Below, one piece after another: positions 32,718-42,526 of a DNA stretch of 42,804 nt (its first letter is position 1; each line of letters opens with the position of its first letter). A program made the position numbers and the translations under genes. The DNA is taken from assembly GCA_003452915.1 (NCBI GenBank), contig DMMZ01000041.1:1-42804 (forward strand), given 5' to 3'. The DNA is from Clostridiales bacterium (lineage in GTDB: Bacteria > Bacillota > Clostridia > Oscillospirales > CAG-382). The notes beneath the pieces were generated by a model that had not been told where the DNA came from, made no database searches, and worked only from the letters and a program-made list of their open reading frames with translations.

Positions 32718-33830
32718 TTACACCTTTTCAAATATAGTATCTGGTTTGTCTGGGTTAAAAGGATCGCTTGCCCACATGAAGGTTACAAGGTCTGTATCTG
32801 CGAGATTTTCAATGTTATGAGTGTATCCGGTTGGGATATCCACAACCTCAAGCATGTCACCACTTACATAATACTCCAAAACTTCGTTGCTGTCAACTCT
32901 GCGGAAGCGGATAACTCCTTTTCCGCTGACAACAAGAAACTTCTCGTTCTTCGTGTGGTGCCAGTGGTTTCCTTTTGTGATACCAGGTTTAGATACGTTA
33001 ACCGAAAACTGTCCTCTGTCCGGTGTGCGGATAATTTCCGTAAAACTTCCTCTGTCATCGATGTTCATCTTAAGCGGATAACTGAATTTATCCTTCGGCA
33101 AATATGAAAGATATGTTGCATACAGCTTTTTTGTGAATTCATCTGCCATATTCGGTACACTGCGTTCATCACGACTTGCTTTGAAGGAATATATTAGGTC
33201 TACAATCTCGCCGAGTGTTATTGTGTGGACAACAGGCACATAACAATAACCGTCATCAGCTTTGTTTGCTTTGTCGTTGAGAGTATTTATAAGCTTTGCA
33301 ACAACATCGTCTATGTAAACAAGATTCATAACAACACTACGGTCGTTTACCTGGATAGGCAGATCATTTGCTATATTGTTGCAGAAGGTCGCAACTGCGC
33401 TGTTGTAATTCGGTCTGCACCACTTACCGAACACATTCGGGAAACGGTATACGAAAACCTCTGCACCGGTTTGCTTCGAATATTCAAACATCAACTCCTC
33501 GCCGGCCTTTTTGCTTTGACCATACGGGTTGTCGAGTTCTGCCTGAGTTGATGAGCTTATCATAACTGGGCATTTGTTTTTATGTTTCATTAATGTATCA
33601 AGCAGGGTAGAGGTGAAGCCAAAGTTGCCCTGCATGAACTCGCTCTGGTCCTTCGGACGGTTTACGCCCGCAAGGTGGAAAATGAAGTCAGCCTCCTTGC
33701 AAAAATTGTCAAGAAGGCTTGGTTCTGTATCTATATCAAATTCTAATATATCGGTGTACTTTTGATTGCGTAGCTCAGCGATAAGATTCTTGCCGATGAA
33801 TCCATTAGCTCCGGTTATAAGTATTTTCAT
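32718..33830 (-). CDS. fnlB: UDP-sugar reductase FnlB/CapF type (SDR plus cupin)
   Basis: 370 residues from ATG 33830, chosen over an upstream in-frame codon inside fnlA because the product then starts MKILITGANGFIGKN like the family. Residues 1 to ~245 form an NAD(P)-binding SDR domain with the NPYGQSKKAGEEL catalytic motif. Residues ~260-370 form a cupin (RGSFTEIIRT, GITKGNHWHHTKNEKFLVVS, with DMLEVVDIPTGYTHNIENL), the two-domain layout of CapF/WbjC/FnlB. It acts after FnlA on the path to UDP-L-FucNAc. The ATG is 2 bases after the fnlA stop. Confidence 0.93.
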   Translation of the reverse strand: MKILITGANGFIGKNLIAELRNQKYTDILEFDIDTEPSLLDNFCKEADFIFHLAGVNRPKDQSEFMQGNFGFTSTLLDTLMKHKNKCPVMISSSTQAELDNPYGQSKKAGEELMFEYSKQTGAEVFVYRFPNVFGKWCRPNYNSAVATFCNNIANDLPIQVNDRSVVMNLVYIDDVVAKLINTLNDKANKADDGYCYVPVVHTITLGEIVDLIYSFKASRDERSVPNMADEFTKKLYATYLSYLPKDKFSYPLKMNIDDRGSFTEIIRTPDRGQFSVNVSKPGITKGNHWHHTKNEKFLVVSGKGVIRFRRVDSNEVLEYYVSGDMLEVVDIPTGYTHNIENLADTDLVTFMWASDPFNPDKPDTIFEKV

Positions 33831-33832
33831 AA

Positions 33833-34891
33833 TCAACGATTCTCCCATTTTGATATTTCGTCACGAATATATTGTAATGCGAGAAGTTTTTCTTTTACCT
33901 GGTCGATTGTAAGCAACTCGGTATTATTAGAGTTGAATTCGGTCAGAGTATTGCGCTTTTCATCACCTTGGTTAAAATATTTATCATAATTCAGATCACG
34001 CTTGTCCGCAGGAACACGGTAGAAGTCACCCATATCGATAACATGCGCGCATTCCTCGTTAGTGAGCAGTGTCTCATACATTTTCTCACCATGACGAATA
34101 CCTATAATCTTGGTATCGGTTGTATCAGAATGTAACAGTTCTTTAACTGCCTGAGCAAGTACACCGATTGTACATGCAGGAGCTTTCTGGACCATAATAT
34201 CTCCACTTTCAGCATTCTCAAATGCATATAACACTAAATCAACTGCTTCGTCAAGGCTCATTATAAAACGAGTCATCTTGGACTCGGTTATAGTAAGCTG
34301 TTTACCTGCTTTAATCTGTTCGATAAACAACGGAATAACACTGCCGCGTGAGCACATAACGTTGCCATAACGTGTGCAGCAGATTGTTGTTTTATCTGGA
34401 GAAACCGTACGCGATTTTGCAACAATAACCTTTTCCATCATTGCTTTGCTGGTCCCCATTGCATTTACCGGATAGGCTGCTTTATCTGTTGAAAGGCATA
34501 TAACCTTCTTTACACCAGCTTCGATTGCGGCAGTTAGAACATTTTCCGTTCCAATTACATTTGTTTTAACTGCTTCCATCGGGAAAAACTCACATGAAGG
34601 AACCTGCTTGAGTGCCGCCGCGTGGAATATGTAGTCAACACCGTGCATAGCGTTCTTTACTGATGCAAGATCGCGAACATCACCGATTAAGAACTTTATC
34701 TTATCCGATAGTTCAGGAAACTTTGCCTGATACTCGTGGCGCATGTCATCCTGTTTCTTCTCATCGCGGGAGAAGATGCGGATTTCTTTTATATTTGTTT
34801 TCAAAAAACGATTCAACACAGCGTTACCAAAGGAGCCAGTACCGCCTGTTATTAAAAGAGTTATGTCTTTAAAATAATTTGTTGTAACCAT
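33833..34891 (-). CDS. fnlA: UDP-GlcNAc 4,6-dehydratase/5-epimerase FnlA/CapE type
   Basis: 352 residues. Extended SDR: LLITGGTGSFGNAVLNRFLK at the N-terminus (TGGTGSFG dinucleotide site), HAAALKQVPSCEFFPMEAVK and STDKAAYPVNAMGTSKAMME. As in the CapE/FnlA group, the motif is MGTSK where typical SDRs have Tyr-x3-Lys. The enzyme starts UDP-L-FucNAc synthesis from UDP-GlcNAc. GGGAGGAA is upstream of the ATG. An 85-base gap separates it from the flippase gene, with no clear terminator. Confidence 0.94.
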   Translation of the reverse strand: MVTTNYFKDITLLITGGTGSFGNAVLNRFLKTNIKEIRIFSRDEKKQDDMRHEYQAKFPELSDKIKFLIGDVRDLASVKNAMHGVDYIFHAAALKQVPSCEFFPMEAVKTNVIGTENVLTAAIEAGVKKVICLSTDKAAYPVNAMGTSKAMMEKVIVAKSRTVSPDKTTICCTRYGNVMCSRGSVIPLFIEQIKAGKQLTITESKMTRFIMSLDEAVDLVLYAFENAESGDIMVQKAPACTIGVLAQAVKELLHSDTTDTKIIGIRHGEKMYETLLTNEECAHVIDMGDFYRVPADKRDLNYDKYFNQGDEKRNTLTEFNSNNTELLTIDQVKEKLLALQYIRDEISKWENR

Positions 34892-34976
34892 TTGAATGAA
34901 TTTCCTCCCTTTTCATATATTAATATTTTTTAATTTTACAAATTATAGGATAAACTAATTTTTTATTAAAAACAAC

Positions 34977-36497
34977 CTAGTTTTTAATAACCTTCTTAAT
35001 GTATTTAAGAAAAAAGTTGAACACAATTTTCATTTGATATTTATCCAATGCAAAGTTAAACAAAATAAACAACAAAACATTCGTTACAGAAACAATTATC
35101 ACAAAGATAATCCATTGATAGTAGCCGGTAATTTGTAAATTTAAATTATATGTAAAAACTATCATTAACAGCGCTATACAAAAATTAAACAATATATTTA
35201 AGAATTCTTTGATGGGATTTTTAAGCAATATATATTTATACGCTTTAATAATGTTCATGATTAATATAACAAGTGTTGAAACGAAAGAACCTAAAATAAC
35301 TCCATGTATGCCCATAGTCCAAACGCAACCTATAGATATAACAATGTTTAATACAGCACCAAGCCCGCATTGAAAATTTTGAGATTTAAAATTGCCTGTC
35401 ACATTCAGAATGGTTCCATATTGTTGATTTATCATTTTCGTAAAATAATAAGCAAAAAATATTACCACTAATGAAGGATATATATAATTATAATCAATTA
35501 TTCCTGCGGTATATATATTGATGAATGGTAATATCGAACAACCTGCAATAGTAAATAAGACAGTTGTGATTACAAGCAATATTTTCTGATACAACCCAAA
35601 ATGCCCTAGAAATTTTTCATTATCATTTTCATAAGCAAGTTGACCGAATGAATTAAAGGGTGCGCTTGAAACGGATGTTAAAAGCAAAAAAATCGCAGTA
35701 AAAATTTGATTATAGATATTGTATACACTTGATGCTGCTAAACTTACACAAACAGAAATTAACACCAAATCCGTAGCATTAAAAATCGTATTTGCTATCT
35801 TTTGGAACATTACATCTTTTGTTCCTTTTATAATATTTTTATTATACTTGCCTTTATAAGTAGCATATGGATAATGCTTTTTTTCGTATTTTTTAACAAA
35901 AACTATATTAAGCAAGACATTGAAAAAATTAACTGAATAAACAAGCAGGATATCACAATTCTTAATAATAAGTAAAATCGATACCGCCCATGTTATCGTT
36001 CGGGCAATTAAAGCTAAAAGTGAAGATATATATTCATGATTATGTCCCTGTAAAAGAATAGTATATTGGTTAAGTCCGCATATTGATGTAACAAAAGTTG
36101 CAATACATATTAACAATAACAAGTATGTCTTAAGATAAGTGTAAGGGGAGCCAATATAATTTATATATATTCCTCCGGCAAGCAATGCAAAACAACAAAT
36201 TGCCACGCCAACGTAAACAAACCATTTCCTCGCTGTATAAAGAATATCGTTAAGCTTTTCATAATTCTTTTGAGCCAATGGACCATATGTAGCTACAATC
36301 ACCGCCGTATTGAATCCGCCTTCTAATATAGAAAACATAGAAACAAATTGAATAAGCGTTGATATTAATCCATTAACCGACGAACCGTAATGCTTAAGAA
36401 TTAAATTTATATATACCAAGTTGAATACGACAGTACTCAATGACATAAAAATTTTCATTGTCATTGTTAAGAAAGTTGCTTTAAACTTTCCGTTCAT
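34977..36497 (-). CDS. Oligosaccharide flippase (Wzx-like)
   Basis: 506 residues and about 14 hydrophobic segments. N-terminal FLTMTMKIFMSLSTVVFNLV, NGLISTLIQFVSMFSILEGG and VATYGPLAQKNYEKLNDIL are typical of the MATE/MVF-like polysaccharide exporters that flip undecaprenyl-linked repeat units. A lysine-rich end (KYIKKVIKN) faces the cytoplasm. Its presence with an EpsG-like polymerase implies a Wzx/Wzy-dependent pathway. 25 bases downstream of the pyruvyl transferase gene. Confidence 0.9.
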   Translation of the reverse strand: MNGKFKATFLTMTMKIFMSLSTVVFNLVYINLILKHYGSSVNGLISTLIQFVSMFSILEGGFNTAVIVATYGPLAQKNYEKLNDILYTARKWFVYVGVAICCFALLAGGIYINYIGSPYTYLKTYLLLLICIATFVTSICGLNQYTILLQGHNHEYISSLLALIARTITWAVSILLIIKNCDILLVYSVNFFNVLLNIVFVKKYEKKHYPYATYKGKYNKNIIKGTKDVMFQKIANTIFNATDLVLISVCVSLAASSVYNIYNQIFTAIFLLLTSVSSAPFNSFGQLAYENDNEKFLGHFGLYQKILLVITTVLFTIAGCSILPFINIYTAGIIDYNYIYPSLVVIFFAYYFTKMINQQYGTILNVTGNFKSQNFQCGLGAVLNIVISIGCVWTMGIHGVILGSFVSTLVILIMNIIKAYKYILLKNPIKEFLNILFNFCIALLMIVFTYNLNLQITGYYQWIIFVIIVSVTNVLLFILFNFALDKYQMKIVFNFFLKYIKKVIKN

Positions 36498-36522
36498 AAA
36501 TCATCCTATCTATATATAGTAA

Positions 36523-37644
36523 CTATATATTTAAATGTATTAAAAGTTTAGAATAAATTTCAATATCCTGCGGTCTGTATTGAAATTCAAATTTTTGGCT
36601 GTTTTTTAAAAGTCCGATTAACTGTTCGTAATCATGTGTTTGTTGACTTTGTAAATTTATAATTCTGTTCGCATAAAAATCATTATTGTCAATTTCTTTA
36701 AAAAAACCGGGTATTTTGCCATTTACAGAATCCGTATAATTTAATGCTATGTTATTTCCGTTCAAAATAGTCTGCATTACAATGGAATGATACCTCATAC
36801 CGATACAGCTCTCTGCATTCAGATAAAAATTATACAATTCATAAAGATTTAAGGTATCATGAATGACGTTGACATTATCAGAATCAGTTTTAGCTGTTAT
36901 TTCTGTCAAAAATTTACGGTCATCGCCGCCAATGAAGAAAGTATGCATTGGAACAAGATATACCTTCTCATAATGAGTTGAAAGATTTTTGACTAAATCC
37001 ACAGGATTTAAAAAATTAGCCCCACCGTATGCTTCTTGGGGATATTCACGTAAATTTAAAACAGCATATTTATCTGGTAATACTATGGAATTGTTCTTAA
37101 AATTCATAATTGAAAAAACCGCAGGATCATATAGGGAATATAGAATTTTATTGCTTTTATATAATAATCCGGCACGGTCACTTGACAGTCTGTCACGAAA
37201 AATAATAAGGTCAGAGTATTCAAGGATTTTAATTGTGCATTTTAAATATTCATTTTTAAATAACGGTCCGAAGCCGCATCCGATAAGTGCCGTTTTCTTA
37301 TGTAAGGCTTTTGCTTTAATAAATGAATTTAGAATAATATATAGTTCTTCCAGATCCATCAAGGGGCCACCCCCCATAAGAATCAAATCTGATTTCCTAA
37401 TTATCTGATTCCTGATCCTGGGACTTCTTTCATCAAATATCTCTATCTGGGCGTTATTTGAAGATTGTTTCAGAATTAATCCATCTTCAAACAGTGTTCT
37501 TTCGGTCAAGAAAGGATATAAACTTCCAAGATAAATATTATATTCGCCATAAGCTTTACTCAATATTAAACAAATACCGTCAAGTATAGCTCTGTCTCCT
37601 AATGTTTCCGTTCCGTACCAACCAAAAATACATATATTTTTCAA
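36523..37644 (-). CDS. Polysaccharide pyruvyl transferase family protein
   Basis: 373 residues from TTG 37644, preceded by AAAGGA at a rather long spacing. Starts KNICIFGWYGTETLGDRAIL (the GxxGxxN/D-like first loop of the family), with SDLILMGGGPLMDLEELYII, TALIGCGFGPLF, LIIFRDRLSSDRAGLL, and ESCIGMRYHSIVMQTILNGN with the conserved His. The fold is GT-B-like and the enzymes add pyruvate ketals to sugars, or in some cases act as glycan modifying relatives. Here it predicts acidic pyruvyl groups on the polymer. 17 bases after the radical SAM gene. Confidence 0.9.
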   Translation of the reverse strand: MKNICIFGWYGTETLGDRAILDGICLILSKAYGEYNIYLGSLYPFLTERTLFEDGLILKQSSNNAQIEIFDERSPRIRNQIIRKSDLILMGGGPLMDLEELYIILNSFIKAKALHKKTALIGCGFGPLFKNEYLKCTIKILEYSDLIIFRDRLSSDRAGLLYKSNKILYSLYDPAVFSIMNFKNNSIVLPDKYAVLNLREYPQEAYGGANFLNPVDLVKNLSTHYEKVYLVPMHTFFIGGDDRKFLTEITAKTDSDNVNVIHDTLNLYELYNFYLNAESCIGMRYHSIVMQTILNGNNIALNYTDSVNGKIPGFFKEIDNNDFYANRIINLQSQQTHDYEQLIGLLKNSQKFEFQYRPQDIEIYSKLLIHLNI

Positions 37645-37661
37645 AATGATACACCGATCCT

Positions 37662-38804
37662 TTATGTGATCATTCTCCTTATCTTCTCATCCCGAAAAAG
37701 CTTCAAGCCGGAAGGCGAAAGATTATAAATATAATGAGAGCAACCTCCGCAGAATTTCCGTTCCAGTTCACGTAAATGTTTTTTATTTCCTTTAAATATT
37801 TTATAAGAAGATTCCAAATAAGCATTCCCCAAATTTTTGCTGTATGTTGCACAATAGCCTAACTGCATGTCGGGAGTAAGTGTTACACCGCTGCACTCAA
37901 GGTGTTCGCATGGAGCATATCTTTTCCTCGTGAGCAGATATAGAAATATCGCAAAATATTTCTCTGAATCCGTTTTTAGGAAAAGCTTATAGAAAAATTC
38001 TCTAGCCAAGAACAAAGCTTTTTGATCTGTAAAAATTGAAAAGTGTTCAAATTTATCAAAATTATCGATACGGCGATTAATGGTTGCTATGTTATAAGAT
38101 ACGTTCACTCCTGTCGATTCAGCCCATATTTCAACTTCGTTAATTCTGGTGATATTATGTCTGGTTAATGTACAGATGATTCCAAGAGAATCGCAAAGTT
38201 CGTTCTGTCTAGACTGGATCGCCTGAATCGTTTGATTTACATGTGTAAAGGCGTCTTTATGACCTCTCATAAAGTCCTGCATATCCTTCACACCATCTAC
38301 CGATAAACTAAGATTTACCTTTATACTTTTTAATTTGCATAGTTTTTTAATTTCCGTCAGCTGTGATATAATTTTATCGGTAAAGAAACCATTCGATATA
38401 ATATTTAAGCTCTTTAATGACGGAAGCATATTAACAATTGCATTTATACAATCGAGAAGATCCGTTTTTAAAAAGGGTTCACCACCATTTATCCCAACAG
38501 CAGTTACTCTGGAATACAATTTGTCTTTTAAAATTGTTCTTAACTCTTCACTGTTGAAATCTTTTTGACCTATTAAATTATGCATACCGCACATAACACA
38601 ATTAAAGTTACATTTATAAGTAATCGGGAGCTGGATAGTGGAAGGCAGGTTGGATTTTCTTAGAATACTTTGTTTCAATAGCTGTATTCTTCTGCTTTGA
38701 ATCCGTTTTAAGAATTTTAACCATATATGTATTTTTTGCATAAACACAAGTAAACGGTGTCCGAATATATGTCTGCGAAGCTTTTCTTTTATATTCTGAA
38801 GCAT
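37662..38804 (-). CDS. Radical SAM protein in a polysaccharide cluster
   Basis: 380 residues from ATG 38804, chosen because GGAGG is 5 bases upstream (the GTG at 38816 overlaps it). A basic amphipathic N-terminal ~55 residues precedes the radical SAM core. Cysteines 65, 69 and 72 in CNFNCVMC bind the 4Fe-4S cluster, and AVGINGGEPF is the GGE motif. C-terminal cysteines (CEHLECSG, GYCATYS, FCGGC) suggest a SPASM-like auxiliary cluster. Family members mature peptides or oxidise/epimerise sugars and alcohols; no precursor peptide gene is visible nearby. A role in modifying a sugar, or a lipid-linked intermediate, is a guess from context. Confidence 0.9.
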   Translation of the reverse strand: MLQNIKEKLRRHIFGHRLLVFMQKIHIWLKFLKRIQSRRIQLLKQSILRKSNLPSTIQLPITYKCNFNCVMCGMHNLIGQKDFNSEELRTILKDKLYSRVTAVGINGGEPFLKTDLLDCINAIVNMLPSLKSLNIISNGFFTDKIISQLTEIKKLCKLKSIKVNLSLSVDGVKDMQDFMRGHKDAFTHVNQTIQAIQSRQNELCDSLGIICTLTRHNITRINEVEIWAESTGVNVSYNIATINRRIDNFDKFEHFSIFTDQKALFLAREFFYKLFLKTDSEKYFAIFLYLLTRKRYAPCEHLECSGVTLTPDMQLGYCATYSKNLGNAYLESSYKIFKGNKKHLRELERKFCGGCSHYIYNLSPSGLKLFRDEKIRRMIT

Positions 38805-38899
38805 AATAACCTCCACGCCATGTCGTGCATTTATAGTAATGCAAAACTCGCGCCGATGTATTTCTATTTCTTACATTTTTCACGCTAACTGCCTATATA

Positions 38900-40126
38900 T
38901 CAGTTTAATACTATTGTATATATATTTATCAAATTGTCTAAATTTACTTTTCTGTCATGTGTAAAGCGTGCATGTTCTTTTTCATTTTTAGAAAATTTCA
39001 AAACAAGCTCATCGTCGGAAAAAATTTTATTTATATAAAATGCAAGCATATATGGAGCATCAGCCTGATAAATAAATCCTTCTTTTTCATGCTCCATCAA
39101 GTTTTTAACGCCACCCACATCGGAGGATATTACAGGGACGCCTAATAGCATTGCTTCACCTATGGAGTTAGGTGAATTTTCGATGCTTGATGCCGAAACA
39201 AACACATGAGATTTTTTATATTGATCGCACATTTCCTGTTCACTTAAATTACCAAGAAACGAAACTTTGGTTTTAATATCATTTTCAATAATTATTTTAC
39301 TCAGATGCTTTTGATATGACGTCAACCTCCAAAAAGGAATGGTGAATATATCGCTTCCGGTAGTATATAAATGTGCATCGGGATATTGCTGCAAGACTGT
39401 GATAAAAGCTTCCAATGCTAAATGAAAGCCTTTAATAGGGTAACTGCTTTGACTTAAAAAAATCGAATGTCTTTTGCAATTATTTAAGTTCCATTCCTGC
39501 TTATAAAAGCTGTCACGTAATGTTTCATTGCAAAAGAAATAATTAACGTCGGAATTCATTTGTTTGGTACAAGCATAGTCCCAATCAGTCCGTCCAATGA
39601 CATAATCAACGCCCCGGATAGCTTTTATTTCGTTTATTCCCCGGTTCTCAAAGCTTTTTTGTTCTTTATAAATACTTCTGGATTTGACTTTGTCCTTAAA
39701 TGAATATGAACGGCAAACCTTGTCAGGCAAAAAAGCGCAATAATGCTTTGTATAAACAGAAACCAAACCTTGTATGCTGATAATTATTTTATTTTTCATG
39801 CCAAATTTCGCAGCCGCTTTGACCATATCATAGGAATGAGCGAATTCTGTTCCCCAAATGTGGATGATATCAGGTTTTTCTTTTCTTATAATATTTTCAA
39901 AGAATTTATCAGTCCCCGTACTTTCGATAAAGCTGTAATATTTAAAATTTTCCTGTCTCCCGTCGATAAGTTCATTTTTGGGATAACATACGGTCAAGTG
40001 ATATTCTTTATTGTTTATTATTTGTTTTGAAATCCAGTCAAGCCATCCGCCGCTGCTGTTTATAGCAGTATGTCGATTTTCTGAGATTATAGGAATTTCA
40101 ATATTACACAACCACAAAATTTTCAT
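38900..40126 (-). CDS. GT4 family glycosyltransferase (first of three)
   Basis: 408 residues. GT-B fold. The acceptor half includes KPDIIHIWGTEFAHSYDMVK and IIISIQGLVSVYTKHYCAFL. The donor half has FLSQSSYPIKGFHLALEAFI, KVSFLGNLSEQEMCDQYKKS and VFVSASSIENSPNSIGEAML, the EX7E-type motif of GT4. The ATG overlaps the stop of the upstream glycosyltransferase (ATGA), so the two are coupled. Donor and acceptor cannot be deduced. A ~95-base gap separates it from the radical SAM gene. Confidence 0.92.
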   Translation of the reverse strand: MKILWLCNIEIPIISENRHTAINSSGGWLDWISKQIINNKEYHLTVCYPKNELIDGRQENFKYYSFIESTGTDKFFENIIRKEKPDIIHIWGTEFAHSYDMVKAAAKFGMKNKIIISIQGLVSVYTKHYCAFLPDKVCRSYSFKDKVKSRSIYKEQKSFENRGINEIKAIRGVDYVIGRTDWDYACTKQMNSDVNYFFCNETLRDSFYKQEWNLNNCKRHSIFLSQSSYPIKGFHLALEAFITVLQQYPDAHLYTTGSDIFTIPFWRLTSYQKHLSKIIIENDIKTKVSFLGNLSEQEMCDQYKKSHVFVSASSIENSPNSIGEAMLLGVPVISSDVGGVKNLMEHEKEGFIYQADAPYMLAFYINKIFSDDELVLKFSKNEKEHARFTHDRKVNLDNLINIYTIVLN

Positions 40127-41289
40127 TTTAAATTTTTCACATACTCCATAATTTTTCTTGTCTGGATGATATTGTTTTTGTTTTCCAATACGAATTGCTG
40201 CGCCGATCGGCCTTTTTCCCTGAGCTCCTCAGCAGGAGTATTCAACACTTTCTGTAAAGCGTTATTCATTCCTTCTACGCTTTCATCATCAAAGGTACAA
40301 ACAAAAGGATAGTAATCTTCAGGCATTCCAGGTAATTTCGTAGTTAAAACAGGAGTTCCGGAAACCATATATTCCATATTTTTTGACGGAAAAGAATACT
40401 TGGTAAAATCCTCATCGGAAGGTCTCGGATTTATCAATAACGAAGCAGATAATTCATCCTCGACTACAGTTTTATTTGGTTGTACTCCCATATATTTTAT
40501 GTTGCTGTGTTCCGTACAGATTTTTTGTAATTTATCCTGATAATTGCCGTTACCGTAAATATGTAGCTCACTGTCTTTGATATCAGTCAGAATAAAAGCT
40601 TCAACTAATTTTCCAATGCCGTATTTTTCATGAAGCCCACCGGCATATATACAAATCTTCTTTTGCGTATTTTCGAATTTTTCATTATTAACAGTTAAAA
40701 ATGAACTGTCGACCAACCCTTCCATAATCATATATGGTTTATACTTGGGATTACAAATATTATTCATCGCTTCTGTCATTAAAATATAGCCGGAGAAATA
40801 CGGTATAATGCAATTTGTCAGTCTTGTCCTAATACTTTTTGTTTTATCCAACATGAAAGGCAAATCCGTGACAACGGCAACGGCCTTTCTTCTGAACAAC
40901 TTTGATACAAGAATTGCAGCAGCAGACATAGATGTCAACAGAGCGTCACATATAATAACGCTGCCCTTATCTGCGGACAATTTAAGGATCTTCCGATATG
41001 CTTTAATAAAGAGAATCATCCCGTGGAAAACAGAACTACAACTGCTCCCGATATAGTGATATTTAATATTACCTTCACTGCTCTCGCGAACCTTATAAAA
41101 ATTTTTATCGCTTTCGGACGTTTCGGGTACAAGTGAAACGGTATTTATCTCTATATTATTGCTTTCCAGCCCTTTTATAACCAAAGAGTGATATTTTTGC
41201 GCTGCTGGAGACGGTAGAATCCTGCTGCTTGAATATAGTTTGTCATAAGTTGTTTGCGGCAGTACGGTTGAAACATAAATTATTTTCAT
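40123..41289 (-). CDS. GT4 family glycosyltransferase (second of three)
   Basis: 388 residues. The N-terminal half has a Rossmann acceptor domain (KIIYVSTVLPQTTYDKLYSS, SVIICDALLTSMSAAAILVS, then AVAVVTDLPFML). The donor domain includes KICIYAGGLHEKYGIGKLVE, DSELHIYGNGNYQDKL, NIKYMGVQPNK and PRPSDEDFTKYSFPSKNMEY with a GTPVLTTKLPG turn. This matches GT4 enzymes of capsule clusters. AAGGG precedes the ATG; 4-base overlap with the next gene and 7 bases from the previous one. Confidence 0.92.
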   Translation of the reverse strand: MKIIYVSTVLPQTTYDKLYSSSRILPSPAAQKYHSLVIKGLESNNIEINTVSLVPETSESDKNFYKVRESSEGNIKYHYIGSSCSSVFHGMILFIKAYRKILKLSADKGSVIICDALLTSMSAAAILVSKLFRRKAVAVVTDLPFMLDKTKSIRTRLTNCIIPYFSGYILMTEAMNNICNPKYKPYMIMEGLVDSSFLTVNNEKFENTQKKICIYAGGLHEKYGIGKLVEAFILTDIKDSELHIYGNGNYQDKLQKICTEHSNIKYMGVQPNKTVVEDELSASLLINPRPSDEDFTKYSFPSKNMEYMVSGTPVLTTKLPGMPEDYYPFVCTFDDESVEGMNNALQKVLNTPAEELREKGRSAQQFVLENKNNIIQTRKIMEYVKNLK

Positions 41290-41296
41290 TTCCGAA

Positions 41297-42445
41297 TTAC
41301 CCTTTCATGATTTCAGCTTTACTGCACGGCCCGTCTTTTATCTCAACGGTGCGATTGTTTAATAAATTATCGATAAGACATAAAAGGTTTTTCGTTGCAT
41401 TTTCAGCATTCCATGTTGATTTGAGGCTATTGTATGCGTTGCACCCCAGCTGTTCGCACAGCGATGGATCGGTTGCAAGTTTTTTAACCTTGTCAAACAA
41501 ATCCTCCAGATCGTCATTCTGATAAATGAACCCGTTTATCCCATCCTTTAGAAGAAACGGGACTGACCCGATTTCGTTGCTTGCGACAACGGCACACCCG
41601 CTGTTCATTGATTCATTCAGGACGGCTCCCCAGCCTTCCTGTTTGTCACTAGTGAACATATAGATATTGGCATTCTCCATATATTCGCGTGCTTTTACTG
41701 GCGGCATTGAACCGAGCAGCCAAACCTTTTCATCCAAGGCATATTTTTCAATCAGATGCTTGCAATCCGTCATCAGATCGCCGTCACCGATTAAATTCAT
41801 ATGGAAGCATATTCCTTGATCGGATAGTAATTTTGCGGTTTCAATCGCTTTTTCCGGATGTTTTAATTCCACCAGTCTGCCCACCCAAAGGATTTCCGGT
41901 ATATTATGCTTTTTAAATTCAAAAAGCTTTTCCATATCATAAAGCTTAAAGGCCGGGAAGTATCCCCATTTATATGATTTCCCAATAAAGTTACCGAAGA
42001 GGCTGTAATCATAGGCTGTGTATGCGCTTGCACAAAGCAGATAATACGGTTTTTTTCGATACAATCTGAAATCCAGAAGAGAACGAAGATAATATTTTAA
42101 AAAATTCTTGAAATCTTTGTTTTTATAAGGCCGTTCCGAGTATTTAAAAGTAAGTTTATCGGCTTTCAGTCGTTTTCTTATGTATTTAGAAACTGCCGAG
42201 CCGATAATAACTACATCATAATCAGAGCAAATTTGCAGGGCATGTTTATATTCTTTTATATTCTCATAAGCGCGGACGACAAAATGTTTTTGATTCATGT
42301 CTTCAAAACCCATTTCCAACCGTTGCATAGAAATGGGTTCAGTAGCTATAAAAGTATAGTTACTTTCCCCGAGTTGCCTTAGCATTTCCAGACTAAAAGG
42401 TAGCTGATGATCATTCAAAAAATTTGAAACAAAGGCTATTCTCAT
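41297..42445 (-). CDS. GT4 family glycosyltransferase (third of three)
   Basis: 382 residues from ATG 42445 (MRIAFVSNFLNDHQLPFSLE); the frame also reaches a TTG at 42460 that abuts an AAAGGGA site, so the exact start is open. The donor domain shows PEILWVGRLVELKHPEKAIE, FHMNLIGDGDLMTDCKHLIE, KVWLLGSMPPVKAREYMENA, NIYMFTSDKQEGWGAVLNES and MNSGCAVVASNEIGSVPFLL, a clear GT4 with its EGWGAVLNESM acidic motif. Transfers a sugar in building the lipid-linked repeat unit. Confidence 0.93.
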   Translation of the reverse strand: MRIAFVSNFLNDHQLPFSLEMLRQLGESNYTFIATEPISMQRLEMGFEDMNQKHFVVRAYENIKEYKHALQICSDYDVVIIGSAVSKYIRKRLKADKLTFKYSERPYKNKDFKNFLKYYLRSLLDFRLYRKKPYYLLCASAYTAYDYSLFGNFIGKSYKWGYFPAFKLYDMEKLFEFKKHNIPEILWVGRLVELKHPEKAIETAKLLSDQGICFHMNLIGDGDLMTDCKHLIEKYALDEKVWLLGSMPPVKAREYMENANIYMFTSDKQEGWGAVLNESMNSGCAVVASNEIGSVPFLLKDGINGFIYQNDDLEDLFDKVKKLATDPSLCEQLGCNAYNSLKSTWNAENATKNLLCLIDNLLNNRTVEIKDGPCSKAEIMKG

Positions 42446-42526
42446 CGATATGTTTACCAATCCCTTTGTTAGTTTTTATATTGGTTTATTGCACTCTTAA
42501 AAAGTTTTCTTTATTTTTCCGTATCA

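Noticed and set aside
32817..33765. Several + strand open frames opposite fnlB
   Set aside because: They are antisense shadows of a strongly supported gene, with no ribosome binding sites and no protein-like composition.
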